A stretch of DNA of 64,000 bases from Pyxicephalus adspersus (lineage: Eukaryota > Chordata > Amphibia > Anura > Pyxicephalidae). Below, piece by piece: positions 1 to 12,042 of this stretch. Position numbers and translations under genes: made by a program. Every line of letters starts with the position of its first letter. The first letter of the stretch is position 1. The stretch lies in contig NC_092860.1 of assembly GCF_032062135.1 (NCBI RefSeq), positions 131,219,566 to 131,283,565 of the forward strand. Direction: 5' to 3'. The notes below the pieces were generated by a model that saw nothing but the letters and a program-made list of their open reading frames with translations, was not told the origin of the DNA and searched no databases.

Positions 1-21
1 ATAACCCGGGGACTACCTGTA
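1..21. mobile_element. End of a Tigger/pogo-like element cut by the window edge
   Basis: The first 19 bases nearly match the right terminal inverted repeat of the element at 42538-43006 (taacccggggac, then one mismatch, then acctg). As at that copy, the end is followed directly by TA. A second copy of the same family therefore runs off the left side of the window. Confidence 0.7.
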
Positions 22-2537
22 GCTCTAATCCATAGCAATTTCAATGTATCTTTATCAAGCTTGGAACAAATCACAGTGGCTTTTAGCCTGATAAAGATAC
101 CTTTGTGGCTTCTAATCTTGAAATGGTTCTATTTTATTTGTGCACTTAAAATTAAAGACCTATGTATTTAAGGTTTGAGCAGATGTGAAGTGTTGTTTTC
201 AAGACTACACAACTTTTAATAAGCTCATCAGTGAGTAATCAGTCTAAACTTTCAGTCTGTCTTCAAGATCTAATTTTTCCCTCATTAGGTGCTTTCACCT
301 TTCCTCTCACACAACATAGTGAAAGTTAAGCAAGGCTGTCACATCAAATACACGTCTGCTTCTCCTCATCATTTCTATCTGCATAGGTTGAGTGGTGAAA
401 GATAACGATGAAGGCTTAGCTGTTGACTCAAATCTGAATTTGCATATTAGTAACAGTGCTGTTTAGCTCAGGTTGCATGTATAGGAATAAGTTTGGAGCA
501 ACCAATGGAACAAATTATGAAGCTATCAATAAGTTTGTGCTTGACAGTATTTGTCTGTTACTGTCAGGATGGCTGCCAACTTTTTACAAAAATTATTGCA
601 AGGGGCACTTAACTGTTAAGCTGGTGAAACTAAGCCTTTAATGCACAGCTCTGTCTCATAAGGGTAAGGAGCACTTCATAACTAATTATGACATGTTCAT
701 TAAACTGGATTGTATGCTGCTCATCAATTAGTATTAAGTTAAGAAACCTAGAACATCATGAATCTGATATAAAATGAATCAAATGCACAGATAAAATGAA
801 ATACCATGGTACTAGTCAGATGTAAATACAGTACAATACATTTATGTAAGGACAAAATTCTTTAATTTTGTTTTTTTTTGCTAATTTGTTATTGGCTCTG
901 TTTTACTTTAAATGTATGTGTGTTTCATTTCCAAGCATCTAATGTAAGCATGATTGGTTTTTTTGAATAATTTTGAGTTTGTATACAGTATATAAAATAG
1001 TGTATAGTAAAAGCCGTGTAGCAGTCTAAACTGGTCTAAAATATATATGTACTATGTAATGCAAGAGCCTTCAGCACTTAGTCAGACTTTCTCTTTGTTG
1101 CCCTAAATAGTCCAATACAAGAACCTCCAGTTGACAGCAGAAGTTCTATATTTTGACAGTTGAAGCTCTTTTAGATCTCTTAATTCAATACCATATAAAC
1201 CTTAGTATAAACCAAGGTTTGTTCACCTAAAAATGCCATTAGAACAAGAATCAGGTCACCCCACTAGATGGCACTGTGTTCTTAATGTAAATGTGTAACA
1301 AACTCTTGCTGTATTAGACATTATATTTTATTACATATTTTATAAACATTAGGATACAGTGCCATCTTCTTTGGACCATCAATAATGAATGAATAGTTGT
1401 ATTCATATTAATTTTATTGGCATTCTGTTGACAGTTTTGAATTTGAGCAGTTACAGCGGCATTTAATGTCGCAGGTTTATACAGGAGTTGATCCTGGTAT
1501 TTATCCTGTTTTTTCCACTAAAAGTAGGCACCTTGGTCTATATTCAGATCAGTTTACATTCGAGTATATCTATGATACAGGAAATTCACTGAAAAAAGCA
1601 GTTTCTTCCTCACAAAATTAAATTGAATTAGAGTGATAATCAATAGGTCCCTTTACCATTGTACAGACAATACGCTTACAATAGCACCTTGTTTTTTGGA
1701 CACAACATCCTCTGTTGCTGTTCTTTACTTTCATATTCCTATACTACTTCTAGACTTTACACCCTGTCTAGCACAGTGCTTAATTAATAATAATAATAAT
1801 AATAGTTCTACTCCAAACATTTTTGGGGACTTTTCAGGAGTCTGTCAACATAAATCAGAACTCTTTTCCCTCTGTTCTTATAGATTTGCCATTTGCCAAC
1901 AATTTTACTTATACTATATTACTTTACTTATTTATAGACAGTTAATGTTTTTTATGGGTACCTGAAGGTGTTAAACAGACTATTTGCACTTTTTTCAAAA
2001 GGAATTGTCATCTCTCTGCTTGGATTTTAGTCTCTCTGAGTTCTGCTCACAGTTTTGCAAATCTTGCTTGGAGTTTGAAGGTTGCAAACTTTGCATTAAA
2101 TCCAAAATCTTGGGAGAAGAGGGGGCTAAATCATCTTTTGTAAAATATTTGTAGGGCTAAACAAGACGCTGTAAAAATATTACAATGCCAAAATATAAAT
2201 AATAATAATAAAAAAACACAAAACGTACAGCTCAATCACACAATGACAATATGGCCACTAGCCAACCTTAGTAAAAATGGAGCCGGTTTTCGGCTGTTCT
2301 GACTCAAATGACCGGGCACAACGGTTATGTGAACCTGTAATGTTTTTACAAAATTGTTTGCAGTTCACAAATTTGGGAATCCTGAAGATTTGACACAAAC
2401 CCATTGTAATGATGAATAGTAGTTATCAATAATTTTTACTAATAATCCTTTTACTGAATGCCTATTATACCATAACAAAACATACAGAAAGCACACTGGC
2501 TAAAAATGTATCAAAGAAAAAGAAAATTACAAAGACC
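22..2537. other. Gene-free AT-rich stretch
   Basis: I see no coding exon, RNA gene or recognisable mobile element here. The short open frames lack codon bias and any recognisable domain. A small (AAT)n run lies at about 1781-1803. A short hairpin-like word (agccg-gtttt-cggct) lies near 2281 and is probably chance. Confidence 0.6.
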
Positions 2538-2663
2538 TCTATGTTCCCACAAACATTCCCTTATCGGAATTTTCCAGGTTCATGTGTTTCAATAATAGTA
2601 ATTGATTTCCATAAGGTAATGTTTGAGAGAATGTCAGATTCCCTGTTTTTATAAATAGAGCCC
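2538..2663. mobile_element. Truncated copy of family F MITE
   Basis: The right end reads gattccctgtttttataaat followed by agagccc, the same arm that closes the better copy at 34455-34596. The upstream part (ttcccacaaacattccctta) resembles the inner arm of the family, but a left terminal repeat is not visible. Short non-autonomous DNA element; superfamily not assigned. Confidence 0.55.
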
Positions 2664-3358
2664 AAACTGAGTAAAGGAGAAGATTTTGACAGGGGTACAT
2701 ACCTGAAAATTTCCTGCTGGGGGTTTGAACTAAAGAGCTTTGAAGGCCATCACATAATGAGGGGATAGGATAGGAAACTTAGTCTTAATGCCCTACAACC
2801 CTTTTCTTTAAGCCCCTTATCATTCTTCATTGGATACCAGCTCACGTATAAGGGTGAGATATAAATATAGAGAAATAATATATGAAGTCTGAATACTCAT
2901 GCACCCACCATGGACTGAAATTGGATCAATACCCTCTGGCAAAACAGCTAGGTTCAATAATACTATATTGCATATATTAATCATATACAAGATTTACTTT
3001 TTAGATAAATATGCCTGTATCTTTTCCAGAACTTCATGTCCTATGACGTGTTCACATGTGAGGTCAATCGATGTAAAAGTTAAACACAGACATCAGCTCT
3101 GTGGCTATGTGACAGGCTTGGATAATTTGAAGGAATTAGAACTATATTATTCTGTTTGCCCGACTTTTTATCTGATTGATTTTTTATTTGGTGTGACCAC
3201 TGAGATTGCATTGGCGTGTAGACTCTGAAGAAGGTCGAAAGAAGAAAAAGCAGTTAAGGTTAAACCAATCAATGCAGAGTTGGGAGAAAAGTTTCTGAAA
3301 CCTTAGGAGTCTTCTGAATTTTTGACATATAAGTCATAATAAAGATTCTTATTTTAGG
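2664..3358. other. Gene-free stretch
   Basis: AT-rich sequence with no feature I can support. The open frame at 2899-3228 shows no domain or coding signature. Confidence 0.5.
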
Positions 3359-3435
3359 AATAATAATTATAATTAATAATATTAATAATAATAATATTAA
3401 TTATAATAATAATAATAATTATAATAATTATAATT
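3359..3435. repeat. Imperfect (ATT/AAT)n microsatellite
   Basis: About 77 bp made only of A and T, with trinucleotide period ATT/AAT and several interruptions. Confidence 0.95.
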
Positions 3436-3813
3436 GCTCATCTACACCAAACAAAATGGTTAAACAATCAAGGTCACTGATGAAAAATTATGTGAACAAT
3501 AACATGTTCTGTAGCGGTTATCAGATCTACACAGCAATTTAGGGATATATAAACCAAAACATTTTAGTTTATTTAGATTTTTCTGCTTAAAGCATACCTA
3601 ACACCCCCCAAATAATGTAATATATCTGCAATTGCATCTTACCAGTCCTTAACTGTTGTAGTTGCCATTTGTTCTGTTTTTTCGCCTTTGTTTTACCTGG
3701 TGAACCAATGAATAACAGATTTTCTAGGCAGCAACACTAATTACTCCACTGTATATATTGAAGCAGCCATGGTTACTATCCAAGGTGGACTCTTACCATG
3801 ACAGAAGTATTTT
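3436..3813. other. Gene-free stretch left of the inverted-repeat pair
   Basis: No recognisable feature. Confidence 0.5.
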
Positions 3814-3917
3814 ATTGCATATTAGATGTCACATTTACTCTTTTTGTGATATTCTCATATTGGCCAGTAAAGTATTTACGATATATTCCATCATAAAACA
3901 TGTATGATTTTTTAACT
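3814..3917 (+). repeat. Left arm of a long inverted repeat (outer part)
   Basis: The reverse complement of this segment aligns over about 100 bp with 5094-5194 at close to 88 percent identity by eye. The shared core includes ggccagtaaagtatttac on this arm and gtaaatactttactggcc on the other. The arm stops abruptly where a family C element begins, and resumes at 4122. Confidence 0.85.
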
Positions 3918-4121
3918 TAATGAGCAATTTGTGACTCTTGGATCAGTTTAACTGACACCCATGATCTTTTTGGTTACTTTTGAGGGGGACATTGTACCCA
4001 CTGACCACCATGCTAATGTACTGTGAACCGTGGGTATAGTAATTATATCAGGGGTTCCCTGAAGACCAGAAAGTTATTTTAAGGGTTCATCCACACGAAA
4101 AGGTTGAGAAAGGCTGATCAG
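3918..4121 (+). mobile_element. hAT-like non-autonomous element, family C, 5'-truncated
   Basis: The segment carries ggggttccctgaagacc, then aagggttcatcc, and ends in aaaaggttgagaaaggctg. The reverse complement of that end, cagcctttctcaacc, has the form of a hAT-type terminal repeat. The copy at 13150-13372 shares the ggggttcct and ggttgagaaa-gctg blocks. The left terminal repeat is missing. It sits inside the left arm of the inverted repeat, so it inserted after that repeat formed. Confidence 0.6.
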
Positions 4122-4145
4122 ACCTGTGACATGGCTCTGAGTGAA
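4122..4145 (+). repeat. Left arm of the inverted repeat (inner part)
   Basis: The word cctgtgacatggctctgag is the exact reverse complement of ctcagagccatgtcacagg at about 5074-5092. This continues the left arm after the family C insertion. Confidence 0.8.
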
Positions 4146-5071
4146 TGTGTGTTCTGTTGTGTGTTTCTCCAAATAAATAAATACTTTTTTTCCAATCTAC
4201 AAATTAACTCATTGTATGTTGTTTGATTCCAGACTCGTTAGAAAGTTTTGTAATCTTTTTTTAGTTTTATAAGTTTCAACAACTCTTTATTTGTGGTTTT
4301 CAAAAAATCCATTTTGAATTAGTTGTATTGCAGTTTTAGAAGACTCTGCTGAGAAGGGCACATTGTGAAGATGTGTAAATGGCTGCAATGTGTTCAGAGA
4401 GGGAGTAGTACATGAACCAGTGAACACTATAGCAAACTGAAGGCTGTTCTAATGTTTAGTAGAGAAGCAAATATAAGGGATTTAACAAAGAATGATGACA
4501 GGTGCATAACGTGAACATTAAGATTCACTAAAAGGAATGGTGTAAAATGCAATAATTTTGTGCTTTGCTAGAGTGTAACTTCTTAAAAAATAAAACAAGA
4601 GCCATTAAGTATACAGTAAATATCTGAGCTGAGAGTTCAGTCACTTTCTTGTATCAAATACTTTCTTGTATTTCTGGTCAAATTTCAGCAAGATTTTTTA
4701 GCTCTAAATGGCAAAAGGGAGATGGGTCTGCTAGTTCTACCGCATTAAAAAGAGTGACATCTGCTTTTACAATATTATTCTTTATCATGGCTCATATTCA
4801 TAGACCCGTAGTGATGTGTATAGAAGGAATTCATGCAGCAGTCCAGCAATCAGCATAACCTTAGTTTATATTTTATGAACTATTCATCTAAGAATTCATG
4901 AAGAAAGGGAGCTTAAATCAACAGCTTGATATCTCATAAAACAAATTGACATTCCTTATTGTAAAAACAAACAGCGGTAGAAGCCCTTTAAATTTAAAAT
5001 TATTATTATTGATCTAAGCTAGGCCGCTTGTGACTGATTTACTATGTAACTAATAGTGTTTGTATATTTCA
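4146..5071. other. Spacer between the inverted-repeat arms
   Basis: About 930 bp of AT-rich sequence. The open frame at 4649-4858 has no recognisable domain. If the arms are transposon termini this would be the element interior, but I see no transposase remnant. A short (ATT)n run lies near 5000. Confidence 0.5.
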
Positions 5072-5194
5072 TGGCTCAGAGCCATGTCACAGGTTAGAGA
5101 ATCATACATATTTTATAATGGAATATATAGTAAATACTTTACTGGCCTATTTGAGAATATTACAGGGAGTATGTGTGACATCTAGTATGCAATG
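5072..5194 (-). repeat. Right arm of the long inverted repeat
   Basis: About 120 bp, uninterrupted, matching 3814-3917 plus 4122-4145 in reverse complement. Similarity ends near tatgcaat at 5187-5193. The arms are diverged, so the structure is old or is two copies of a dispersed repeat facing each other. Confidence 0.85.
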
Positions 5195-7889
5195 AAGTCT
5201 AAAACTGCAGTTAGATTAATATTTTCTTGTATTTAATATTATGTATGGTATGTCATGAGAAACACTTCTGTTGCTAGGGCCTTGTATTGTTTCATAAAAT
5301 AAATTGAATACATAAAATAAATGTTCTGCATAGTAGTGTACCGTAATGTATTTCTATGGGTGTAAGTGTTCGGGGTGCCGGGGGTGCACTAATATCTAGG
5401 TTTGAGTTGCTTGCTGCACTACATATATTGGAGGTTGGGTATTATAAAAAGAGATGTGAAATGATGAAAATGATATATTACTGAGAGTTTGATTGATAGG
5501 GTGCTAAAAAGAGACAAGGTCAAAGTTGGAGCCATGCTAAGGTTTAAGTCAAATCTGCAGTGTTAAATGTTTGTTGGATCTATTTCCAGTAGAAACACTG
5601 CATGGCTTTTAAACTATAGTCAGTTGGCTACAATGGCCGATACAAGTGCATGTGATTCTTGTTGGCTTTATGTTAAATACATTTGGCCTAATGTGGTGCA
5701 GGAAGGGGGCTGGCTTGCTGCCCCCTCCTCTCGCTGAACCCTATTCTGGTGTCATTGTTATCAATGGTGCAATCATTGTAAAAACCAGATTTCTTTTCTT
5801 TTATTCAATAATAAAAATACAAAACAAAATATGGATCTACCTAACAAGACAACCGGACTGATACCCCCATTGTTTGTAACACCCATCATTCCCCCCTTTG
5901 GAAGACAACACCCTGACTAGGTGCTAATGCTTCACTAAGTTCTTCAGCAGCTTTGGTTCCCCTCGAAGGTTGCACAGAAATGTGCATGTGTGTCTATTTT
6001 ACAAAAATGATTGAAGTTATTCAACCTGTGCACGGTGAACTTTACACAAGCTGTATAGTGATTCCACTTTGCCAGACTTTAATTCTACATAGCAAAAAAA
6101 CAGCTATTACAAAGATACTTTTTATTTAAAATGAGGAGATATTTGATTTCATTATTTGTTTTATTATTTTATTAAGGTTCCTTTATTTGAGCAAAGATGT
6201 ATACTTTTTGGGGACCATGGATCTTGGAACATGTGTCTAATGCTAACAGGTATCATGATTATATAAAGCCTTCATGCTTTTTAACCTTTCATTATGGAAA
6301 TATAGGCCCATATAGTAATATAGGAGACTTATATCCCTAGCTGGAATTGGGTAGCAATTGTTATTATAATGTAAAACTGATGGAAACTTTTTTAGATACA
6401 GGGAGGTCTGTGAATCATTGCCAGGTTTTGATGGCTGTCTGTGTTTTTTTTAGGGAGATTTGCTCTATTTATTTGTTCTGATCATCAACATAACTGGAAA
6501 GTAAAATTGAAGGTTGCTGATTGCAGACAGTTGCATTTTGTGGGGGCTTAAAAGAGTGAATTTTCCACAAGTGGCACAAAACTGTTTTAGCTTTCAATAT
6601 ACAGATAATAAAAGGTAAGTCTAAAAGAAACATTAGCAGACCTAGTGTAGTCTTATGAATCAGTAAATTAGGCTAATGGGGATTGGCTCATTCATCTCTG
6701 ATCTGAAGCTCTGACACATTATTCTTCCCATGGGTATCATTTTTCAAAATCAAATTTAATATACAGATTGTGGCTACTAGGATAGACACCCTCTTAAAGG
6801 AGCCTTTTCTTAAAGTAATGAATGTGACATTTCAGTCACTATAAATAAAAATGTGCATCATAAAGATATACCTGCAGTGCATATTCACGGTATTATAAAT
6901 AGATACTCTAACATACTTACACATGCGTTATCTGCCTTATGATACAAAAGTGTACTTTTTTATTTAGGTTTTGAGATTTGCTCAAGTACACTCCTTCAAG
7001 TTTCAACTAATCTCTAGGGTTTAGGCTTCCCATGCACTTTTTTTTAGCTAAGGGTAATCCAGCACAAACACCATGCTATGTATCCTGTATTGTTGGAATA
7101 ATAGGTATAAACGATGAAGAATTTAAGGCTGCAGTATGTAATTACTATGTAATACTTTAACACATACAGTATATGTAAAATCAAGTTAATAAAAAAAAGA
7201 ATGTTTAAATAAACCTTTCCCTAGGGAGTAATCTCATTCTTTATTATGCAACACTGAAATTATTATGGAGTATTATCCATATGATTTCAGCATAAAACAA
7301 ACCCTTGTCCTTAACATTTTGCTAATCCACGACCACTCTAGAAAAGGGAAATTAATTTATGTGTACCTTTAATTCAAGGATAGCCTTCAGCACTCCAGAT
7401 GCTGCCATTTCTGTCTCGGGATTTGCAAATGGGAATGATGGTTTAATGATAAGGTGATTCTCCAGGATCTAAGTAATTGTAACTGTCTGTGTCTTAACTA
7501 AGGTTTATTTAAAGTTATGCTCCAGCTTGCTTTAAAATCTTTGCAGCTACGTTGACTCCAGAAAAAGCCTTTCTGTTAAATGTCTCTAATTGTTACCCTA
7601 ACAGTTACTCTCTATACCGCTCTACTAGTTCTACCAGGTAAATCCAAGTATTGTTAGGGACATGTATCCAAAGTTTGTGCTCCATAAATTTATTGTCACA
7701 ACATACAAGAACTTGTAAGACTGTGTACCAAGCTGAAAAAAAAATCTGCAAATCAAGCTGCAAAGGGAAGCACTAACTAAAGCTGTTTAAAAAAAAAAAA
7801 AAAAAAGTTAAAGTTTATTAGAAGTGTAAGCACGCTATCAAACATAGCCAACATGTGTTCACCAGTCCCTTTTCATCAATTTATACGAA
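5195..7889. other. Gene-free stretch
   Basis: AT-rich sequence without recognisable exons or mobile elements. A poly(A) tract of about 18 bases lies near 7789-7806 and could be a retroposon tail, but nothing upstream of it is recognisable. Confidence 0.5.
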
Positions 7890-7910
7890 TACACACACAC
7901 ACACATACAC

Positions 7911-7946
<36 letters not shown>
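7890..7946. repeat. Compound (CA)n-(TA)n microsatellite
   Basis: An acacac run of about 20 bases passes into at least 30 bases of alternating TA. Confidence 0.95.
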
Positions 7947-7948
<2 letters not shown>

Positions 7949-8267
7949 ATAATGGGTATATATAAGTATCACAATATAATAATGTGATAATTGCGGGGCT
8001 ACATATGACCATGTTGCACCACTGATAACAATTAATGTTAATATAAAGTGTGTGAATGTAAAAAATATCTAAATGTATAAATTATAGAGGTAATAAAGTA
8101 ATTAAATAGTAATAAAATAACATAAAAATAACACAGAATATTTGTATAAACATTATTCCTAATTATTAAAATTATTTAGTAAATTGAATTACCAGTAACA
8201 CATTTATGAATGCTTAGTAGCTAGTTTGTTGCACCCTGTTTTTAATCTGAACAATCATATTAGAATA
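7947..8267. other. Gene-free A/T-rich stretch
   Basis: Very A/T-rich sequence with no recognisable feature. Confidence 0.5.
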
Positions 8268-8357
8268 AGTGTGTGTATATATATATATACAACACACACG
8301 TACATATATATATATATACGTTTTTTAAGGTCATTCTATATATATATATATATATAA
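8268..8357. repeat. Clustered (TG/TA)n and (CA/TA)n repeats
   Basis: Three TA runs with flanking gtgtgt and cacaca words form an imperfect inverted arrangement (gtgtgtatatat and atacaacacacac). Confidence 0.85.
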
Positions 8358-8439
8358 TTATTTTTTTTGATGATGATTGAAGTGATGATTGAATCACAAT
8401 CATATGTACGTTACTCTGCAAATCTTTGCCAGGTAAACC

Positions 8440-9330
8440 AGCTTTTGTATGTTTGTTTTTCTAGATCTAAAAGTGTAATTGCCTTCTTTTCTTTTCAGTT
8501 GTAACTGTGATCAAAATTGGGATGAATGAATGTCCATGTGACCTTTACAATGCTGAAAACACGTTGCTGTTTACATCTGTATGAACCTTAAACGTGCCTT
8601 TTATCTGTATCCACTTTCTTATTCTCAAAGATAAAAAAAAAAAAACTTTGAAAGAAAGTATTAAAAAAAGAGGTTACATCTATTGCAATCTGCTCTCTGT
8701 AAGGCATTGGGGAAAACAAATGTCTTTGGCATTGCAAGATAAACTAGTCACATTTAGCAGATCCGTCTCATCTTTCTTAACAGGCGAGATATTTTCTTTG
8801 AGCACCGCTAGGACAGAATTTACAGTACACTAGATGAGAAAGGCCAAGTGTTTCTGCTCATGTCAAGTGGTTACATAGCCTACTGACAGCTTACTGTTGA
8901 TTTCTTGCCATCTTGTAAAGTCTCCGTTCATTTATATTCGATTCAGTCTGAAAGAACCACGTTCTCTTTGGCGGTGACCTTTTGCAGAACAATTCAGACC
9001 GATGTCCATCATCGTGCCTTGTAACTAAGTCATTTTACGTAGATACAATTTGGTCTCCTGCGAATGGCAGATTAAAGTTTTTTCTTCTCATTTTGTTGTG
9101 TTCCAGCTGTTAAAGTAGTGTTTTTTTTTTTCTATAGGAGTTTAGAATAGAGAAAAAAATGCATTGAGACTAGCACCGGCCACGCTTTGGTACAGCCCAT
9201 TTGCCACCAATTCCGTTTTAAAGTGAAATTAGGTTTTGATTCCCACTTGGTGGATGATAGTACGTCATTTGAGGAACCTTGCCTGCAGCTATATTTAGGG
9301 GATAAATGAGCCATTTAGAATTCACCGGGG
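8440..9330. other. Repeat-free unique sequence, candidate conserved non-coding block
   Basis: High-complexity sequence free of dispersed repeats apart from a short A-run near 8632-8644 and a T-run near 9120. A strong splice-acceptor-like word (ttcttttcttttcag) ends at 8499, but the following frame closes after about ten codons and no donor or other exon is evident. Conservation is only a guess from sequence texture. Confidence 0.3.
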
Positions 9331-9557
9331 AAATGTAAAAGTGCTATTTATATACTAGAATCAAAGTGTACATTCTAATTCTATGTTTTTTTCCTCCTGC
9401 ATTTCTAGACCTAGAGATAAATGTTATTGTGTCTTTTATATGTAAACCTAAACTCCAACCACCATCTACTTCATCTAATTTTGATCTTTCAATCTATTCA
9501 TTTATTTTATTAATTTAATATATACTTCATCTATTTATATAATATATATTGCATCAA

Positions 9558-9560
<3 letters not shown>
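9331..9560. other. Gene-free stretch
   Basis: A/T-rich sequence leading into the tetranucleotide repeat; nothing recognisable. Confidence 0.5.

Positions 9561-9594
<34 letters not shown>
9561..9594. repeat. (CTAT)n microsatellite
   Basis: About 8.5 perfect tetranucleotide units. Confidence 0.95.
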
Positions 9595-9596
<2 letters not shown>

Positions 9597-10262
9597 TTAC
9601 TCTATATAAAGTATTAGCCACTTAAATGTTTATTTTATCATCTATCTTTCTTTTGTTTTAGTGGCTTACCTTTTCTTTACTATGTTTCCAGACTTAGTCA
9701 GTCATATAGAATATTTATAACATAGGTATTTTCTAAAACCTTTAATAAACAAAAAATAAATATAAAATAAGCGCTAGAAATATGAAAAAGAAATCGGGAA
9801 GCAAGTTGAAGCTATGACCATCACATTTCCTGTTTAGTTGGTAATTGAAGATTGGTAACTATAATAATATAATAAATATATCTCCACTTCTGCTTACATT
9901 TTCTTTTCATGAATATTCCATTGGCATACAAGAAACTAATAATCAAATAAAAAGTGGGTATACAATATTTGGTATGTTATTACATTGGGCAAGGAATGTC
10001 CAACTCCAGTCCTCAAGTGCCTGTTATTTCCTGACACTTTGTAAACTTCTCACAAACTCTCTTCTCTCAAATCTGTTTCTGCCCATCTGTCTCCACTTTT
10101 TTCTGATAGAGTACACTGAGCATGTATGTGCGGCTCAGTTTGCAGTCTTAGTATGATTCTGCACCTTGACAATATAACTATGGTGTGCATGGTGAAATAC
10201 TCCGAAGCTGGAAGAGGATCAGAAGTGTAAAGTGAAACTACAATCCCACTTTTAACATGGGG
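9595..10262. other. Gene-free stretch with a short dispersed-repeat fragment
   Basis: At about 9988-10020 the words gaatgtccaactccagtcct and caagtgcc resemble the start of a dispersed frog repeat that I recognise from memory, but it fades at once. Nothing else is supported. Confidence 0.35.
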
Positions 10263-10378
10263 GATTAAGGCAGGTGGTAATTGCAGAAAGCGATAGACAA
10301 TAACTGTTCTTACCTGCCTGATCACTGTCACATCTGTCGGATTTTGCTGAGCTGTGCATGCTAACAATACTCACTACA
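10263..10378 (-). mobile_element. Family E dispersed repeat, partial copy
   Basis: In reverse complement this reads agtgatcaggcaggtaag, aacagttattg, then ctttctgcaattaccacctg, matching the plus-strand copy at 40840-40942 block by block. It lacks about 15 bp present there between the second and third block. The sequence gagctgtgcatgc lies at its far end, as in the 31.3 kb copy. Confidence 0.65.
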
Positions 10379-10811
10379 GAGTAGAACATGTATGGTGCAT
10401 CTTCAGTAGTGGTCAGGGGGCACATGTGATATTTGGGCACATTGGCAGGTGACATATGTGTTAAGTTTTTTCAATGTGGGAATAGGTATGGGGTGGTAGT
10501 GTACTACTCTACCAATTACCTTAGAAGAGGGCAGGTATCTGGTTGCTTCATTATTAGTTGCTATTAATGGTATAGATCCCTTTTGGCAGTGCTTTCAATG
10601 TATTTTTCAATAGTATGACTTGTCTGCTTTACCCTTTAATACTGCTCCAGTTTTCATGGAAATGCCGATAAGCAAGATACAGTAATTCTACTAATTCTTA
10701 GTTATATGGGCATCTGCAAAACCTCAGAGTGACCCAAATTAAACAAATTTTAAAATCACATTTCCGCACCTTACTGGACTATTTGAGACTTTGTGCAGGG
10801 CATTGTGGATT
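10379..10811. other. Gene-free stretch
   Basis: No recognisable feature. Confidence 0.5.
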
Positions 10812-12042
10812 AATATTATTATTTATAGTTTTTAAACAGGATTTATATAGCGCCAACATATTACACAGCGCTATACATTAAATAGAGGTTGCAAATGACG
10901 AATACAGACAGTGACACAGGAGGAGAGGACCCTGCCCAGAAGAGCTTACAATCTAGGAGGTGGGCGAATTACCACACAATAGGAGGGGAGATATGAAGTG
11001 GTGGGAAGTAGTGACGGTTTCAAAAGACAGAAGAAGATGGGTAGGTAAGTTTAAAAAAATGGGTTTAGAGGGCTCTTTTAAATGAGCAGAAAGTAGGAAC
11101 AAGCGGAATAGAATAAGGAAAACCCTTCCAGAGTGTTGGGGTAGCTCTAAAAAAGTCTTGGAGCTGTGCATGTGATGAGGTTATGAGTGAGAAAGTTATT
11201 AGTAGCTCATCGGAGAAGTGCAGAGAGCAGCTGGGGAAGTTTTTTTTTTACCAGGTCAGAAAAGGACAAGAACTGCGGAGGGATTTCAAGGCCAAGCACA
11301 GGAGCTAGATATTGATTCTAAGGTGAAATGGAAGCCAGTGAAAAGAACTACAAAGAGATGCAGCAGAAGAGGAGCGGGGGGAAGGATGGATGAGTCTGGC
11401 TGCAGCATTCATAATTGATTGTAGAGGAGAGAGTCGGGTTAGTGTAATACCAAAGAGGAGGAGGTTACAGTAGTCCAGATGAGAGATAAGAGAATGTACA
11501 AGGAGTTTGTTGGTCTTTGGGGACAGGTAGGGGTGGATTTTGGAGATGTTGTGCAGGTGAAAGTGACAGGACCTAGAAATGTTCTGAATATGGGGGGTAA
11601 ATGAGAGGGCAGAATCAAAGATGATGCCAAGACAACATTCCTGAGGGAAGTTGTTAACAGTTAGATATATGTCAGGGGGGATTTGGAATTTAAGGGGGGG
11701 GGGATATGAGTTCTGTTTTATCCAGGTTGAGTTTCAGGAATGGGTCAGACATCCATGATGAGATGACTGACAGGCAGCATGAGACCTTATCCAGGACTGA
11801 GGGAGACAGGTCAGGGGTGGACAGATAAATTTGGGTGTCATCAGCATACAGATGGTACTGTAAGCCAAACGAGGATATGAGACTACTGAGAGAGGAGGTG
11901 TACAGAGAAAAGAGGACCGGTCCAAGGACCCTTGGGGAACACCAGCAGGAAGGAGAGTGGGCGAGGAGGAGTTACCATTGATAGAAACTTGAAAGAAGCA
12001 GTCAGACAGATAGAAAGCAAACCAATTAGTGCCAAAACTGAC
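10812..12042 (-). mobile_element. L2-like LINE (non-LTR retrotransposon), 5'-truncated, inactive
   Basis: The minus strand carries the C-terminal half of a LINE reverse transcriptase, then a 3' UTR and a TTA-rich tail. Near the right edge one frame reads [15 protein letters not shown] and then GVPQGS (11926-11943). After a small deletion the frame changes and the catalytic motif [10 protein letters not shown] appears (YADD codons at 11837-11848). Further on come [32 protein letters not shown], the LDYCN motif (near 11476-11490) and FCSFKRALKTHFF. This order and wording fit the L2/CR1 group better than L1 or RTE. Several frames are needed to follow it, so it encodes no working enzyme. The endonuclease and ORF1 parts are absent, as usual for 5'-truncated insertions. 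The end at 10812-10900 contains the 'gcgccaacatattac' word widely dispersed as the 3' end of such elements. Confidence 0.85.

Noticed and set aside
8499..8531. Terminal coding exon after a splice-acceptor-like site
   Set aside because: Only about ten codons, no partner exon and no nearby polyadenylation signal; kept as a low-interest finding, not a gene.
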